DNA of 6,841 nt from Phenylobacterium sp. (GTDB taxonomy: Bacteria; Pseudomonadota; Alphaproteobacteria; Caulobacterales; Caulobacteraceae), in contig JAQVDF010000113.1 in assembly GCA_028698405.1 (NCBI GenBank), positions 1-6,841 of the forward strand, read 5' to 3'. The notes beneath the pieces were generated by a model that saw nothing but the letters and a program-made list of their open reading frames with translations, was not told where the DNA came from and did no database searches. Numbering within the stretch: the first letter of the stretch is position 1; every line of letters starts with the position of its first letter. Made by a program: the position numbers and the translations under genes. Positions 6,021 through 6,841 of the stretch are shown one piece after another.

Positions 6021-6635
6021 TCAGGCGGCGTCTTCCGTCCACGGCATGGCCAGCGCCCGCCGGCTTTCGAAGACATCGATCTCGGCGGCCTTCTGCAGGG
6101 TCTCGCCGATGGCGTCGAGGCCGTTCAGCATCTTGTGCTTGCGGGCCGGGTCGATCTCGAACCGGAAGGTCTTGCCCGAGGGGGAGACCACCGTCTGGGC
6201 CTCCAGGTCGACGGTCACCATGTGGTTGCCGCCGCGGGCCTCTTCCATCAACTGCTGAACCTCCTCGGGCTTGAGCGCCACCGGCAGCAGGCCGTTCTGG
6301 AAGCAGTTGTTGTAGAAGATGTCGGCGAAGCTGGTGGAGATCACGCAGCGAATGCCGAAATCCATCAGCGCCCACGGCGCATGCTCGCGCGAGGAGCCGC
6401 AGCCGAAGTTGTCGCCGCTGACCAGCACGCCCGCGCCCTTGTACTCGGGCCGGTTCAGCACGAAGTCGGGCTTCTCGCGTCCCTCGGCGTCAAAGCGGAA
6501 GTCGTAGAACAGCCCGCGGCCCAGTCCCTCGCGCTCCACGGTCTTTAGGAACTGCTTGGGGATGATCTGGTCGGTGTCGATGTTGGCCAGCGGCAGCGGC
6601 GCGACCGGCGCGTCCAGGCGGGTGAAGGGTTGCAT
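6021..6635 (-). CDS. leuD: 3-isopropylmalate dehydratase small subunit
   Basis: This is the small (swivel-domain) subunit of isopropylmalate isomerase. With LeuC, which carries the iron-sulfur cluster, it converts 2-isopropylmalate to 3-isopropylmalate in leucine synthesis. The 204-residue product is the normal bacterial LeuD length. The family patterns NIDTDQIIP (residues 18-26), [17 protein letters not shown] (74-90) and [18 protein letters not shown] (101-118) are intact. The ATG at 6635 has AGGAG (6642-6646) 6 nt before it. leuC is not in the window; in relatives it usually lies upstream on the same strand, which here would be beyond position 6841. leuB follows after 68 bp. With a start near 6648 the leader would be about 12 nt, too short for a leucine attenuator. 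Confidence 0.98.
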   Translation of the reverse strand: MQPFTRLDAPVAPLPLANIDTDQIIPKQFLKTVEREGLGRGLFYDFRFDAEGREKPDFVLNRPEYKGAGVLVSGDNFGCGSSREHAPWALMDFGIRCVISTSFADIFYNNCFQNGLLPVALKPEEVQQLMEEARGGNHMVTVDLEAQTVVSPSGKTFRFEIDPARKHKMLNGLDAIGETLQKAAEIDVFESRRALAMPWTEDAA

Positions 6636-6654
6636 CTCGATCTCCTGGCTTCCC

Positions 6655-6682
6655 CATAGAGCGCGGGGGAAGCTCGCGGCAA
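6655..6682 (-). promoter_or_regulatory. Possible housekeeping-sigma promoter of leuD-leuB
   Basis: On the minus strand TTGCCG (6682-6677), a 14-nt spacer, then GCTCTATG (6662-6655). This agrees with the Caulobacter pattern at 6 of 8 positions of GCTANAWC (counting the free position) and with the spacer range of 10-14. The start would be near 6648, just before the leuD AGGAG. The match is by eye, so moderate to low certainty. Confidence 0.33.
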
Positions 6683-6704
6683 GTCCGGGGGCGGTTCGGG
6701 GCGG

Positions 6705-6841
6705 CTAGTCCTCGGCGCCCTGCTGGATCATCAGGCTCGGCGCGCCCGGCACGCCCGAGCGGACGGTGAACACCTTGGTGCCGGGCTTGCGGCCGTCGCG
6801 CACCTCCGAGACGTCGAAGCCGGCGTCGGCAAGGCGCGCGC
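6705..6841 (-). CDS. C-terminal fragment of an unassigned protein, possibly VOC/glyoxalase-like
   Basis: This open frame enters from the right edge and ends at TAG (6707-6705), giving 44 complete C-terminal residues. It reads ARLADAGFDVSEVRDGRKPG, then TKVFTVRSGVPGAPSLMIQQ and GAED at the end. Codon use matches the neighbouring genes, and charged and hydrophobic residues alternate as in a real protein. The pattern of a helix (LADAGFDV), an RPGT-like turn (RKPGT), and a strand (KVFTVRSGVPG-PSLMI) resembles the end of glyoxalase-like (vicinal oxygen chelate) domains. That is a resemblance recalled from the family, not a proven assignment. It lies 69 bp upstream of leuD on the same strand, with no clear terminator between, so it may precede leuD in the same transcript. 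Confidence 0.6.
   Translation of the reverse strand, partial: ARLADAGFDVSEVRDGRKPGTKVFTVRSGVPGAPSLMIQQGAED

Noticed and set aside
4858..6258. 466-codon plus-strand open frame opposite leuB and leuD
   Set aside because: Antisense shadow of two certain leucine genes, with low-complexity composition and no family pattern.
1..6841. CRISPR, tRNA, transposase, toxin-antitoxin or new defence system
   Set aside because: No regularly spaced repeats, cloverleaf, recombinase motifs or small paired genes were seen; all longer coding regions belong to known metabolic, transport or stress families.

Overview
The window is very GC-rich, strongly GC-biased at third codon positions, and tightly packed with genes. 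Together with leuD, leuB and asd lying close together and TTGNNG/GCTA-type promoter-like sites, this suggests an alphaproteobacterium, most likely of the Caulobacter/Phenylobacterium type. That assignment is inference from composition and gene content. No rRNA, tRNA, CRISPR array, insertion sequence or phage gene is visible, and nothing interrupts any reading frame.

Layout from left to right: a RarD-like EamA/DMT permease (minus, 1-890, last residues outside the window); aspartate-semialdehyde dehydrogenase asd (minus, 890-1921), whose stop codon overlaps the permease start; a divergent PaaI-type hotdog thioesterase (plus, 2049-2435); a perfect inverted repeat at a convergent junction (2441-2467); osmC (minus, 2487-2909); a glutathione S-transferase (minus, 2983-3600); a divergent MFS exporter with a GTG start (plus, 3684-4829); a second convergent junction holding a perfect inverted repeat flanked by 9-bp direct repeats (4841-4899); leuB (minus, 4900-5952); leuD (minus, 6021-6635); and the C-terminal end of a minus-strand gene, possibly of the glyoxalase/VOC type (6705-6841).

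Functionally the window holds two steps of leucine biosynthesis (isopropylmalate isomerase small subunit and isopropylmalate dehydrogenase) and the branch-point enzyme of the aspartate family (lysine, diaminopimelate, threonine, methionine). Between leuB and asd sits a four-gene block of stress or detoxification type: MFS exporter, GST, OsmC peroxidase and hotdog thioesterase. The asd-rarD pair is probably translationally coupled, and leuD-leuB probably form one transcript.

I found no evidence for a new defence, mobile or secondary-metabolite system. The points worth a second look are small: two palindromic intergenic elements, a palindrome immediately upstream of the osmC ribosome binding site, an unused strong Shine-Dalgarno sequence in the leuD-leuB gap, and the stop/start overlap of asd and rarD.
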